DNA of 64,000 bases from Ligula intestinalis (GCA_036362985.1 JAYGXS010000007.1:21947962-22011961); one strand, 5' to 3'. Shown: positions 22,640-34,556, numbered from the stretch's first letter. Program-made: numbers and translations. The notes: a model not told the origin generated them from the sequence alone.

Positions 22640-23270
22640 TAATGCCAAAAGAGCACCTTAAAACGGCCATCCAGAAGGCAACTTGTACTTTGCAGTAGAT
22701 CAAGCGAGCATTTTAAATCTTCCAACCTGAGCTCTACGGAAATAATATCCGGCGCCTTTGTGAGACCACATCTTGGATACGGAATGCTAGTTGTGGCACC
22801 GTGGTTAAAGAAAGATATGAACTTTCTTGAGCAAGTGCAACGCAGGGTCAAAAAGATGGTCGATTGTCTAAGGAACTTACCATGTCAGGACAGATTGATC
22901 AAGCTTGCACTTTTTCCTTTGTCTTACAGAAACTTTCGCTGCAGTAGCACTGGACATTCCGAATAATCCGGAGCCGCAGGTCCTCCCTGAAAGTGGAAGC
23001 TCTCTTTGAATAAGCCAGCACAACTCACCTGCGTGACCATCCTTACGAAGTCACAAATGAACGCACTTGATTGGACCGCCGAAAATATTTCTTCAGCCAA
23101 CGCGTGGTCCGAACTTGGAACTTGCTACCAAGCGAAAATGTTACCGCTGACACAATTGCAGAGTTTAAAAAAGACTCGATGTCATTTTATTTGACAGAAG
23201 GCGACTTTCAAAACACGAGTTCCTATTGCCAGCATTTTAAACAAATTTTCTGGCTCTAGACTGTTGCTCT
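22640..23270 (+). pseudogene. LINE reverse-transcriptase C-terminal fragment
   Basis: In two frames it encodes a typical non-LTR C-terminus: AFVRPHLGYGMLVVAPWLKK, FLEQVQRRVKKMVDCLRNLP, RLIKLALFPLSYRNFR, then KYFFSQRVVRTWNLLPS and ADTIAEFKKDS. This matches the post-RT region of CR1/RTE-like LINEs. It differs from the LINE at 1-3.4 kb and is 5'-truncated. A frameshift lies between about 22960 and 23070. Confidence 0.8.
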
Positions 23271-24110
23271 ACTCTTCCGTGACAGTAACCCGGAAGAAAA
23301 AGCGCGTGAGGCCTGACATCTGCGCGACCAGTTTATGCAGAATGGCTATCATTAAGCCTTCATAAGCCGAAGCCTACGTGTCTGTTCTTTGAGGTCCCAA
23401 ACTGAACTGAGCCCCACGATTTGGCATGTGCTACCGTATATCAAGGATGTGCAAAGAGACCGAGCGGAATGCTGTGGGACTAGGCGCTGAAAAAGCACAT
23501 CGTTCCAAGGCTCCAATGCGCAGCTGGGTCATGTGGATCAAGAATTGAGCAGTTAGCAGTCGGACGTACTTTATCGAATACCATGTCTTAACTGTCCTGT
23601 TAATTACACGGGACCGACTGGACGCATGCTGGTTTCACGCAGCTAAAAGACAACTAAAAAGATGGGCCACGACTTTAACTGCGACGGTACAACGTCGTAG
23701 CTGCGAGGATAATTGCCCACGCAAGGAGCAAGACGGGACAATAACTGATTGAAGACTGTGTGTCGGACGACAACTCAGTTAAAAGATACAACGAGCTGGC
23801 TTTCAAATATGTTGCCCTGTGCAGGTATCTCCGGGCTCATGGCACTGGTAGTCCTTTCCCTCCATCCCCTTTCTGCCGTTATGACGGTTAAATGTTCACT
23901 TCCCCTTATTTATTTCGCAAGTGTTCGTAGATTGTTAATTGGCCAAGTCCCCTATAAATGTTGCTTGCTTTCGTTGACGGTTTTCTGTCTGACGATAGAC
24001 TTCCCCAAAGGTTCGAAAGCTCAATCTATTAACATACCTGGGATACGAATATTTGCCTGAATTCATGAGATCAAGTCTTCATTAAAAAGCGTCAACTATC
24101 CCAAGAAGAA
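23271..24110 (+). other. Region downstream of the LINE fragment
   Basis: A GC-richer stretch probably belonging to the LINE 3' part or to another old repeat. A 103-codon frame at 23749-24060 has no recognised domain and is not called as a gene. Confidence 0.3.
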
Positions 24111-25224
24111 CAACTGAGAAAGAAAGTTAATTACAGTTTTAAATGAACCTGTAAGTGAAGAAATTAACTCACACTTCTATTGTTTCGTAGTGTTTTTTTT
24201 TTCAGTTTGCATGGATGGCCTCAGATATGTGCCATTTGGGCAAGTTCAAAAAATCAGCCATCTAAATACCACAGTTTACTCACCTGACATATGTAGACGC
24301 ACAATGTCGCCCGAACACGCAAAGCGAAGTATTGTTTGTACATGTGCTGTCACTCTCTATTAAATATTTAGACCTGTGAAAGCCATGTGAAAAACCTCAC
24401 TGAGACTTTGTTATCCATGGGGAAATTCACTTTAAGTAAGTATGTTAGCACAATCCCATGGATTCTTCCGTCAACATGCGAAAAATGCGGGGGATCCGGG
24501 GCTTTACTCTCGGATGAATAACATTGTAATCTGGAGTTATGATTACTGAAAACCACAAATTTCTAATTTTTAAATCCCCAATATATGTCAATGAGAAAAC
24601 ATTCATCCATAATCAACACTTTTACCATTTGAACCTTTTTTTTTGCATCAAATAATTTTCATAATTACCCATCAATAAATGTTCACCAATCACTGCTACC
24701 TTTGACTTTCTTTGGGCACCTTCAACAGCCGTACAAAATATCGTGGCTTCGGTAGATTACATTGCCGTTACAGACATGAGAGACTATAATGACAAGGTCG
24801 TCTGCTTTACAAGCCATCACCAGAGTCAAGCACCATCCGATGCGGTGCACAATAAGAGACACAAACTCCGGGCCATCCGATCAGTGTTTACGGGCTTGGC
24901 ATTGTGCCGCGGGCTCATTGGATTCCTAGTTGGGCCACTATATACTTACTGGCATCATCTTGCAAACCTAGAAACTTAAACTTAGCCTACCACATAATAT
25001 ACATTGCAGATTGCTCTTGCAAAAAGCGAACAAAAGTTACTCCCATTTAACTGGGGAAAATTTGATGTCCTTCAAAGGAAGTGAAACAGTTCGATTGACT
25101 ATATAAAATATGTAAACTTAATTTTGGTTGACTTTTAAAGGGGGTACCCGAAATGGTGTGCACGTTGCAAAAAAAAAGAATGTTATGCGACGGCCTGCTT
25201 TCCACATCTGGAAAATTAAATTAA
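24111..25224. other. Non-coding stretch
   Basis: No supported gene was seen. A 78-codon plus frame at 24743-24979 lacks recognisable features. Confidence 0.4.
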
Positions 25225-25230
25225 ACCACC

Positions 25231-25576
25231 ATGTATGAATGCTACCAGCGTCATTCAACTCGGTGCTTGCACATTTATAGATGCACTGAACAAAGTGGAA
25301 ATAAAATAAATAAAACGTACACTCGAGAAATCACTAGAAATTATCCCTTACACTATATGCCCTGTAATATACAGAACTTTTTTGAAACGAATGTTTATCT
25401 TGTAAAATGCATGAATACGTCAGGTATTTTCTTGCGCTTATTTGTCCAGCATCACGACTTTTGTTTCAAGGTTGGCTCCTGTAGAAACCTGCAAAATTGG
25501 TCTCGAATTTCATTTTTCTTTGCACCCTTTGTGGTCGCAATTGGAAAGATGCCTGTTCACATATTGTTAACTCGCA
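25231..25576 (+). CDS. Unassigned exon candidate
   Basis: An open plus frame of 118 codons is unusually long for this AT-rich region. It is Cys-rich (HYMPCNIQNFF, VKCMNTSG, DFCFKVGSCRN) and ends with a hydrophobic segment before a perfect-looking donor, CTCGCA then GTAAGT at 25577. The 5' boundary is uncertain: the frame has an ATG at 25231 but also AG sites within it. No family was recognised. It may be a diverged exon of the same extracellular family or chance. Confidence 0.25.
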
Positions 25577-25579
25577 GTA

Positions 25580-26749
25580 AGTGTTAAATATTTGAGCGTG
25601 CTTCTATTAACTTCTGTTTCCTCTGCAATTAAAATTGATGACGTTTAACATTCAGCTTCGTCATACTACAATATAAATACCTCTTTTTTGTTCTGATGAA
25701 GGTCTCTGACCACAGCAAGATCGGAGATGCTCATCTAATGTTTTTTGATGACTTTTTATTCTGTGTATGGGTTACGTTTTGTTTATATCATCCTTCACAG
25801 CGAGAAAACTTGCAGTCATTTTTCATCCGCTCCCCTCTTCTGATTTGAAATTGTTGTTCAGTGTGATACGTGCCTCTATTTTACAACTCTGATGATGATC
25901 CAATAATGCTCTTTACTATCTCTGTTCTTCTTTGTGACAGGTTGTTTTGCATTCACTACGTTTTCGGTGTGCTCTGCAGTGCGCAATGTGTCATCACCTC
26001 CAGTTTGTAGTTCTTGTCTTACTGTTCATGATGACATCCACCTTTGTCAACTCCCTAATGGTTTTTGCTATAGCAGTGAAAGAGAATTGAAGCACTAGTC
26101 TCGCTCTTATCTCGGTCACGTCATGAACAATTTTGAATTCCTACAAATTCCAACCTACAGCCTCATACTATCTCGATCTAGCATTGCATCCTGACCTTCT
26201 TTATATTTCTTCATCGAGTAGTTTTTTTTCCCCACGTTTTATATTTTTAAAGTAAATCTTGCTAAAGGCTGCTGTCAGTAGAGTTTTATTTATTTCGTCC
26301 CCAGATTTTCTGATCTGTTGTCATCTTTTTTTAGAAATGCCCATGTCTCCAGCGTAAGCTTGGGGTTTGTGGCTCATTCGGCGTCCGATCTGAACGTTGT
26401 CCCCCGATCGCGCAGCCAACCCCTTCATGTCACACTGCAGCACATCTCTACGCTTTAAGAGCAACGACTGTGGATTTCTTTTTCCAGAGACTATGTACAT
26501 TGCATCATAGAAATAGGTTCAAACAGTAAGATTGGTGGTCGTAGCAATTCTTCATTTACGGTGGATGTTATGAAGCTAATGTTACAGCAGCAACTAAGAC
26601 CAATGTTAAACCGTGCTCTTCACGTTACCTGTAGGCCGATTCTTTTCTTCCGGTTGTTTGTAATGTATCGCTAGCTGTAGCATTTACTGTGCATAGCGCA
26701 GACCGACATCACTTTCGATTCCTTGCAAAAGCAGTAGTCATCAGCCAAA
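25580..26749. other. Non-coding stretch with repeat-like fragments
   Basis: No ORF of note. A CTGATGAAGGTCTCTGACCA segment at about 25695 resembles the structured tails of Penelope-like or SINE elements, but it is isolated. Confidence 0.3.
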
Positions 26750-29324
26750 CGTGGCTATCAAATTTATAGACAGTAACTTAACCTATAGTTAAGTTTTATT
26801 TTAAAATTTTCAGCAAATAAAACCTAAAGAAGGCATATCGTTTCAATTGTCAGTAAACACATGGGACCAGAAGTCATAACGCTGTCAATCAAAACATCAA
26901 TCATGTAAAAAGCACAGCATCATCATGCGACAAGCTTGGACTCCATAACAATATATCCCTATATTATCTTTTAAGGACGCTCTGGCTGCTCATTTGCCTC
27001 AACGACTGTACAACTGTGATGTTTAAATTTGGCAGGTCATTAGTCGAAAAGCAGCGTAGGTAGTAAATTTTATTCATTTATTCATTGCCCGCTATACCGC
27101 AAGGTTAAAAACAGTAAAAAACCCTCGATTGTTCTCTATGATGTTCTTGGGAGAAAAATATCATCGAATTAAAGTTTGTGACGGGAAAGTGTAGACGCAT
27201 TTTGAAGTTGTTTTTGGTCTGCCTGGATTTTTAGCGATCCAATATTCTTCACTATGCGAATGCGCTTGGGCGAACAGTTGTTTGCTGTAGGCTTAATAAG
27301 TAACCGACTGCCGGCTGTGGATTCATTAACAAACGAATCCTGGTGGAGGATTTATAATTCTCATACGCCATCGGAGTGTAAGAGAGATTCCACCGTTTCG
27401 TGATGCGTGTCCTGAATTGAGAGAATTTAGGTTACTTCACCTGCACAAACTTGAATTAAGTTTTCGTGACCTGTGTTTGAACTTTCTAGTCAGTTCTTCT
27501 GCAGTTGACATGGTTTTCTGCCAGCGTGCGAGTGAATAAAACACTTGGCTGAAAACGAAGAGTACGATGTCCACATTGCTAGCTGAGCGTCCCCACGTCC
27601 CAATAAGATGAACTTCAGCATGCACAGCAGGTTTAAGGGTTTCTGTGTCAAGAGCCTATGCTTGGCAAAAAAATCATTTGAAAGGCACTAGACCAGACCA
27701 GGACGTAAGATTGGAAATCTTGTAGCTAAGATATCATTATTAGTGCTAATGCTGGCAACTGTGTTTGCATGAGCGTGTATAATTGGTTTCAAAGAAGACT
27801 AACACATGAACTATCATCTCTCTTAATGGGGTAACTTTGCTGATTTTGAACAGCTTCTAGGCCAAAATAAATGGTATGCCGAGTCTTCCATTCGCCTTAC
27901 TTCTAGAATCGAAATTTCCAACCTTGACGAAGTAAAACACAATCGATATAAATGTGTTTACCAAATTCAAACATATTTTATTTCGATTCACAATATTTCT
28001 CCCTCCCTAATCTCCCCTACAATATTTTCGTCGCATCGTGTGAGTTCTACCAACTAATCGGTGATGTCCACCATTGGCTTGAGAGCAAGAATGGTAACTA
28101 GGGCTCATTATAGTGAGAGAAGACGCATCCCTGACTACTTTACTCAAAACCCTCTCACCGCCACTTGAATAGGATTAAGCTGATTGATATGTTCGTTAGT
28201 GTTATTTCAGTCTGTATCGTTAATCAGAAGTGGCGCCGGTAAAAATGAGTTCAGGATTGATACATCCTCAGTCTCAACAAAGTGTGTATTAGTTCTGGTC
28301 CTAGAACTGATGCCACAATTTGTAAAGGTTGTCTTGGACTAAGCCTTCGCTAGGGCTTATATACCCTTGATGTGAACATAAAAGGTGAAGCTGCGTTTCA
28401 CTCTTTCGGCTTAGTACATTCTTGAAGCCGGAGCTAAGCTGCGTTTGCGTTGCTTTACGCACTCTCCACTCGATTCTTTCGAGTTGTACGGACTAAGATG
28501 CTACTGCTTTAGGTGTGTTCTTATGCAATAAAAGCTTATTCTAGCAACCATGCTTACGGAGGCTAGTAGATCATATGCTGTAAGTACTGCCCATGTTTTC
28601 TCTTTGAAGGAGCAGCACCCAGTATGCACTCCCCTATATGTGGGATGTAAAAGTGATTAGCATTTGGACAATAATAATGCGCTTTTAGACCAGTGATTAA
28701 GGTTAACTGTGGGTTAATATCTCCACACGTCAGTTCTTAGTTTATTATAAATTGTTCTTTCTCTGGCGCTACCATTTCTCGGAATTAAGACCATCATCTT
28801 TCTCAATAGGTATTCAGCAAATTCTGGTAATAGAGGACAACAGTGTTGTTGAGACTGCAATAGTCTTAATAACTTGGACTGAGCTTAGTGAAACTGATTG
28901 CACTATAAAAGCCAAACAAGTCTAAACGAAGAGGCTCGACTGCATGAATTAAGGGGCTCATTAGTGTAAGTCCTGGCAAATAAAGTTGCAGCCAAATAGA
29001 GTTATTGTGAGGTAGATTGGAAGATAATGTGGCTACTAAAACAATTGTAATGCTACTGCAAAGTAAAACTTGACTTGTATAAAAACAAAGAAAATAAATG
29101 ATTCTTTTTACGACCCAAGCTTTCATTCAGACTGATTTTTAAGACATACGGCAACAGTGCACGTCCGCTAGGCAAATACGACTGTCATCAATCCAGGCAC
29201 GTGTTATATGGATTTAAATGACCCCTTTTGGTCTGCTACTGGAACGTGCTATGATGGATTTTCCTCATCCTGTTTTGATAATTCTGCTGTGCGCTTTTCT
29301 GACACTGTATGTCCCCGAGCAGAT

Positions 29325-29500
29325 GCCAGCAAAATATTAGCTCAATGGTAAGTTTTTTTTACTTTTATAAGAGAAGCCATGAGTTCGAGGCTCGGTTGGG
29401 ACACCACCCGGTTCTGGTTATGAAAAGATTATGACAGCTACTTCAGCAGAATCGCTCAGCCTCGGCTTTTTGTCTTCGTTGGTAATGTTCTTGTGCTTTC
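29325..29500 (+). repeat. tRNA-derived SINE-like unit, first of a pair
   Basis: A box-A-like TAGCTCAATGGTAAG at about 29339 and a box-B-like GAGTTCGAGGCTC at about 29382 lie about 45 bases apart, as in a tRNA-type RNA polymerase III promoter. A ~100-base body ends with a TTGTCTTCGTTGGTAATGTT segment that the second unit shares. Confidence 0.55.
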
Positions 29501-29624
29501 ATCTTTAGACGTCTGCCGGTTTAGGCTCAGGCGAGAGCTCCAACGGCACCCTGGAAGGACGAGTATGCTCTCTTATACATATTGTTTGTCTATCACCCAC
29601 TGTATTTCATCGATCAAGTACCGG

Positions 29625-29795
29625 CGAGACGGCAACCACGTAGCTCAATGGTAAGGGCATTTGACTCTGATCACAGAGGTCGTGAGTTCAAGTCCCAGGT
29701 GTTATGAAACCTGAGTCTGGGTATGACAGGGTGATACGCTCCATTCTCGTCCCCTTGTCTTTGTCGGTTATGTCCTTCTGCATATATTGATTTTT
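29625..29795 (+). repeat. tRNA-derived SINE-like unit, second of a pair
   Basis: This is the best-preserved unit: TAGCTCAATGGTAAGGGCAT at 29641, an anticodon-loop-like GACTCTGATCACAGAGGTC, and box-B-like GAGTTCAAGTCCC at about 29685. The body ends TTGTCTTTGTCGGTTATGTC. It could be mistaken for a tRNA gene, but the acceptor stem does not pair well and the unit recurs with a shared 3' body. Confidence 0.6.
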
Positions 29796-29929
29796 TTTTG
29801 AGAAAGGCTATGTTAACCGGTCGCTCGCGATACGTCATTCTTAATTGTTATGCTCTTTGAAACATGAAGGCTGGCACTTTATGCAGAATCCGAAAACACC
29901 ACCAGAATGGCGTAGACATTCCACCAAGT

Positions 29930-30510
29930 CAGTATCTAAAAATTCTTGAATATTTTCATGCATGCAGACAATTATTGCAATCTCCCCTTAACGACGGAAA
30001 GTGCTTTTTTGTTTAAGTACTTATGGTTGCTTATCATGTGATCTGCTATGGCGTTTCTTATCTGCCGAATAATTTTGAAACAAAGTGACTGCTTCACTTG
30101 AACTTAAGCTTTACACATGGCGCACTGTGTACATCCTGCATAAAGAAAATCACGTTTTTGCCTACAGTTTGGGGACGAAGTCATATAGTTCTCATCAATG
30201 TTGCAATTAGTATAGAACTTGCTAATAACAGTAAAGGCAGCATCAAAAAATCCACGAATACGACGTTTCATGAATAAACACACTACGATCATGATAAAGC
30301 TCATAATAATACATTTTTGAAAATCGAAAGATAAGCTTTCTTTAAGTGTCATATTAAACGAAGGCGCAATTAGCTACCAACGAGGACAATAAATCATTTT
30401 ATTGCTTCCTTTACCAAAAAATATATGTGAATTTATACAAGCACTCAAAATCAATCATAAGCATGCATAATTATTAAGAATTTACCATTTATAGTTCCTA
30501 CTTTTGTGAT
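29930..30510 (+). repeat. Mosaic dispersed repeat, copy 3
   Basis: It shares the TTTGCCTACAGTTTGGGG block (about 30157) and the GAAGGCGCAATTAGCTACCA block (about 30360) with copy 1 at 15.0-15.15 kb. It also carries the ATGAGC...GATCGT...TTCATGAAACG block in inverted orientation (30230-30305). The 82-codon minus frame at 30104-30352 lies wholly inside this repeat. Confidence 0.5.
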
Positions 30511-30614
30511 TGGTCAGAAAGAAGCTCAGTGGAAAGCTATACCATTGAATATGCCCAGGGATGGACGATACCACTTTCGGCTCCTGGCAGCAACAGTACA
30601 TTGATTGGTTATCT

Positions 30615-30780
30615 GACGACCTCCTTTGAAACACCAGGCCTTCTGGGCCCCGCCATGGCCTCTGGGCACGGTGGGGCTTTGTCGGGGCAAGAGATGGCTC
30701 AAGTGGGGCTCAGGCGGAGCAATTCATCACTTTGGCCCCGGCTGGCCCCACCGTGAACAAATTTTCGCAGATGGGCGCCT
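30615..30780 (+). repeat. GC-rich repeat arm, inverted relative to 31.65-31.72 kb
   Basis: A sharply GC-rich island in AT-rich surroundings contains CAGGCGGAGCAATTCATCAC and TTGGCCCCGGCTGGCCCCAC. The reverse complement of this text recurs at about 31655-31720 (GGGCCAGCTAGGGCTAAAGT then GATAATTTGCCCCGCCTGAG). The open frames here (30529-30756 and 30626-30859) follow from the composition and are not called as genes. Confidence 0.55.
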
Positions 30781-31499
30781 ATGTTCACTTAATTTGCCAT
30801 TTGATTTGGGATTCGAACAATTAGCAAGACAGCCAGCTGTAGCAGCTCATAAAACGTAAAACGTAAGTCGTAAATGAATTATGGTGGATAACTTATTGAC
30901 AGATGAAATATTTTTTACAGACAAAAATGATCCTTTGCACGTGATATCGGCAAAAGAGCTTACATTGTCTGTATCGGGCTCCTAAAATGCAGACGAAACC
31001 GCTTTTTACATACATTTCTATGAAAGATGGTAAATCTGGATGAAAATGCAGAAGTGAAACCCATTTATTTATCCCAACAAGTAATAACTATTTAAACTAA
31101 ATTTTTAAATGCAATCTTATTTGCACGGCCATCCGAATCAGATGTGCTGGCTTGTCCTTTATCCATGCGTATAGACGTAGCGCAGAGTGCAGAATCTGAG
31201 TGTTAATTTTAAAATAATTAAAAGGCGTCAGGTTATCTGGATGCCCAAATATGCCTATTTGAACAAAACCATTTATTAACCTTATTCAATTTTCCCCCAA
31301 AGTTCAATATATTCGGAAACAGTTTTGTATTTTGGATTAATTTGCTTCAATTATCAATTAATAACACGTTTATAAACCATTTAGTGCCACAGCACTTTTC
31401 TTGATAATTTTCCAGTTTGGCTACCGAGCTGCGGCCCCTGAATATTCATGGTAGTTGACTTCCATGAATATTAACGGGACGAATCCATACCTGGTCCAC

Positions 31500-31930
31500 T
31501 CAGAGCCACTTCTCAATATAATTACTAAATTAGCTTAAAGCTCAATTTTATCCATCAAATCTTATGAATTTTGGTTTACTATTTTAATCTAATCCCTCAA
31601 ATATACAGATGAATGTCCGTGCTATCAATATAGTGATAATAAGCTTACTTAGCGAATTTTTTTGCATGGTGGGCCAGCTAGGGCTAAAGTGATAATTTGC
31701 CCCGCCTGAGCCTTACCATGCCCCATGTACCATATTTATTAAAATTCACTTAAAGATCACTTTAATCCATCAAATATTATAATTTTTTAGTTAACTTTCC
31801 TTCTTTTTAATCCCTCAAATATACAGATATTCACCAGGAAATAACTGCTGCGAAAGAAATTGGCCTTAATTAAATTCTGACTGGTCCATCCCCTCCTGGT
31901 CCCTCCTGAGCACCTTCTGAGCCGGCGGGG
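31500..31930 (+). repeat. Two tandem ~211-bp repeat units
   Basis: The text TCCCTCAAATATACAGAT occurs at about 31593 and again about 211 bases later (31804). In both units it is preceded by ATCCATCAAAT and a T-rich stretch and followed by GC-rich GGGCC-containing text. The hairpin TGAATATTCATGG...CCATGAATATTA lies just upstream at 31440-31472. Confidence 0.55.
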
Positions 31931-32624
31931 CCACATGTCTCAAGGGCCACGACGACGCTTGGATGTTAGGATTCCACCCTCGAAAACTGGGTCCTGCCGA
32001 GCACGAAAGTTATGCCAATTTTATCCTGCCGAGAAAGATTCTACGTGACATTTCCTTTGCGGACAGGTGGAGGATGATTTAACTGATTTTCGGCGAGCGG
32101 TCATTAACCATTGTTGACTGTTAATTGTGTATGGCCATCAACTTAACCTATCGTGAAGTTTTATTTGAAAAGTTTCATCAGCAAAAAACTAAGAAGGCAT
32201 ACTGTTCCAGTTTTCAGTCTCCAAATGGGACAAGAAGTCGTAATCTGTCCATTTAGACATCAGTCATGTAAAGAGCAGAGGCTCGTTATGCGTCAAATTT
32301 TAAACCCATAATCATATCCACCTGTATTTTCCCTAAGAGACGCTCTGACAGCCCATATGCCTTAACGATCGTACACTTGTAATGTTAAGACTTGCCAGAT
32401 CGCAAGACGACAAGCAACGTGATTAGTACATTTTATTTATGTTTTCATTGCTCGTTAAACCGCAAGGTGTTACACAGTTAAAATACTCTCGATCGTTCTC
32501 TATGATGCTCTTGGGAGAGAAAAAATCACCGAATTACAGTTTTTGACGCGAAAGTGTTGACTTATTTTGACGTTGTTTTCAGTCTCTTTTGATTGTTACG
32601 GATCCAATATATTCTATTAACCGA

Positions 32625-32830
32625 AAGGCTGGCATCCCAAAAACATGTACTGTATTAAAAGGCATCCCTTGGCAAATACGCAAGTCTAGTTAGTAAATGT
32701 TGGACACAGGATCCCCAGTTCTTCATCAGACTTGCAAATTTCTTTCAAGTCCGATGACGAAATGGGGATCTTGTGTCGAAAATGTACGCAATAAACTTAC
32801 CTCCAAAAGAATGACATTCCATGATGTCCA
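32625..32830. mobile_element. Foldback (hairpin) insertion in repeat copy 2
   Basis: The segment is absent from copy 1. Its core is an inverted repeat of about 30-bp arms: GACACAGGATCCCCAG at 32704 pairs with the reverse complement at about 32766-32781 across an AAATTTCTTT loop. The flanking sequence TCCAATAT is present on both sides (about 32605 and 32829), consistent with a target-site duplication. It has no coding capacity. Confidence 0.6.
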
Positions 32831-33754
32831 ATATTCATCAAAATAGAAGTGTGTTTCGGCTAACAGTTGCTTGCTTTCTGCTGAATTAGTAACCGACTGC
32901 CAGCTGTAGATTCATTTACACATGAATGCTGGTGGAGGATTCATAATTCCCATACGCCATCGGAGTGTAAGAGAGATTCCACTGAATCGTGACACATGTC
33001 CTGAATTAAGAGATGTTAGCTTATTTCACCTGCACAAACTTGAATAAAGTTTTCGTGACCTGTGTTTGAACTTTCTTTTCAGTTCTTCTGAAATTGACAC
33101 GGTTTTCTGCCAGCATGCGGGTGAATCAACAACGTGGCTGAAAACGAAGAGTACGATGTCCACATTGCTAGCTGAGCGTCCCCACGTCTCAATAAGATGA
33201 ACTCTAGCATGACCAGCAGTTTTAAGGATTTCTGTGTCTAGAGCACATGCTTGGCAGAAAATTCATTTGAAAGGCACCAAACCGGACCAGAACGTAAGAT
33301 GGGAAACCTTGTGTTTAAGATGTCATAATTAGTGTTAATGCTAGCAACTGCGTTTGCAGGAGTATGTATTATTAGTTTCAAAGAAGATTTACACCTGAAC
33401 TATCTTCGCCCTTAATGGAGGGTACTTTACTGATTTTGGACATCTTCTTGGCCAAAATAAATGTAATGCCGACTAGTTCATTTGCCTAACGGCTTGAATC
33501 GAAATTTCCAACCTTCAAAAAGTAAAACACAATCGATATAAATGTGTTTACCAAATTAAAACAAATTTTATTCCGATTCACAATATTACCCCCTACCCAA
33601 ACTTCCCAAACCATATTTTCGTCACGTCGTGTGAGTTCTACCACCGTAATCGGTGATGTCCACCGTAGGCTTGACAGCAAGAATGGTGACTATGGCCCAT
33701 TATTGTGATAGAAGACGCATCCCTGACTACTGAACTCCAAAACTTCTCAACTGC

Positions 33755-33958
33755 GTTTCAATGGTGACAAAATGAGTCAGTATGTTCATGCTGGGAGAAA
33801 GCGTGGCCACAGCTGTAAAGACCACGCATGCATAGTGTATAGTTGCAGTAGACTTTGCACCAGTAATACTGCACTGTCTACCCTCACTCACCTATTGTTA
33901 GTGATTCTGAGGGAGTGGGGCTCGTTCTGCAAAACCATCACTGAAAAAAGCAGCTTGA
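33755..33958. mobile_element. ~200-bp insertion in copy 2, or deletion in copy 1
   Basis: Copy 1 goes directly from CTCTCACCGCCAC to TTGAATAGGATTAAGC at about 28155. Copy 2 has about 200 extra bases at the same place. Most of the 131-codon frame at 33772-34167 is created by this extra piece. No terminal repeats were recognised. Confidence 0.45.
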
Positions 33959-34556
33959 ATAGGATTAAGCTGATTGATATGTCCGTTAGTGTTATTTCAG
34001 TCTGTATCGTTAATCAGAAGTGGCGCTGGTTAAAATCAGTTCAGGATTTATACATCCTCAGTCTCCACAAGGTGTGTATTAGGTCTGCTGCTAGAAATGA
34101 TGCCACAATTTGTAAGGTTTTTAACTCTGACTTAGCCTTCGCTAGGGCTTGTATACCCTTGATGTGAACAAAGAAGATGAATCTGCGTTTTACTCTTTCG
34201 GTTTAGTACATGCTTAGAGCCTGAGCTAAGCCGTGCTCGCGTTGGTTTACGCATTCTCAACTCGAATCTTTCTAGTTTTACGGACGTAGGTGCTGCTGCT
34301 TTACTATAATATAATATAATATGTTTATTATGCCAGTTTAGGTGTGTTCTAATGCAAGAAAAGCTAAGTCTAGCAACCATGCTTACGGAGGCTAGTAGAT
34401 CATATGTTGTTAGTAGTGCCCCTTTTTTTCTCTTTTAAGGAGCCGCACCCAGTATGCACTGCCCTATATGTGTGATGTAATAGTGATAAGCATTTGGACA
34501 ACAATAATGCGCTTTCAGACCAGTGATTAAGGTCAACTGTGGGTTAATATCTCCAC

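Larger units (their letters stand above)
26750..29825 (+). repeat. Large direct repeat, copy 1 (~3.1 kb)
   Basis: It aligns by eye along almost its whole length with 32135-34568 plus 37670-38800. Shared anchors include GCATACGCCATCGG-type text near 27365 and 32953, AATAGGATTAAGCTGATTGA near 28168 and 33957, CCTTGATGTGAACA near 28365 and 34159, and AGACCATCATCTTTCT near 28789 and 37730. The copies differ by many substitutions and by insertions in copy 2. No intact protein is conserved between them. It may be a segmental duplication or a long non-autonomous element. Confidence 0.8.

Noticed and set aside
29641..29710. Genuine tRNA gene
   Set aside because: Internal promoter boxes are present, but the acceptor stem does not pair and the unit is repeated with a shared 3' body, so a SINE-like origin fits better.
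30104..30352. 82-codon minus ORF and the similar 86-codon plus ORF at 14727-14987 as a small gene family
   Set aside because: Their similarity is explained by the mosaic dispersed repeat in which both lie; frames and orientation are not conserved.
32701..32785. Hammerhead ribozyme in the foldback insertion (CGATGACGAAA)
   Set aside because: The GATGA and GAAA blocks are directly adjacent with no stem II between them, so the core cannot form.
33772..34167. 131-codon plus ORF in repeat copy 2
   Set aside because: Half of it is created by an insertion absent from copy 1, and the remaining part has stops in copy 1.
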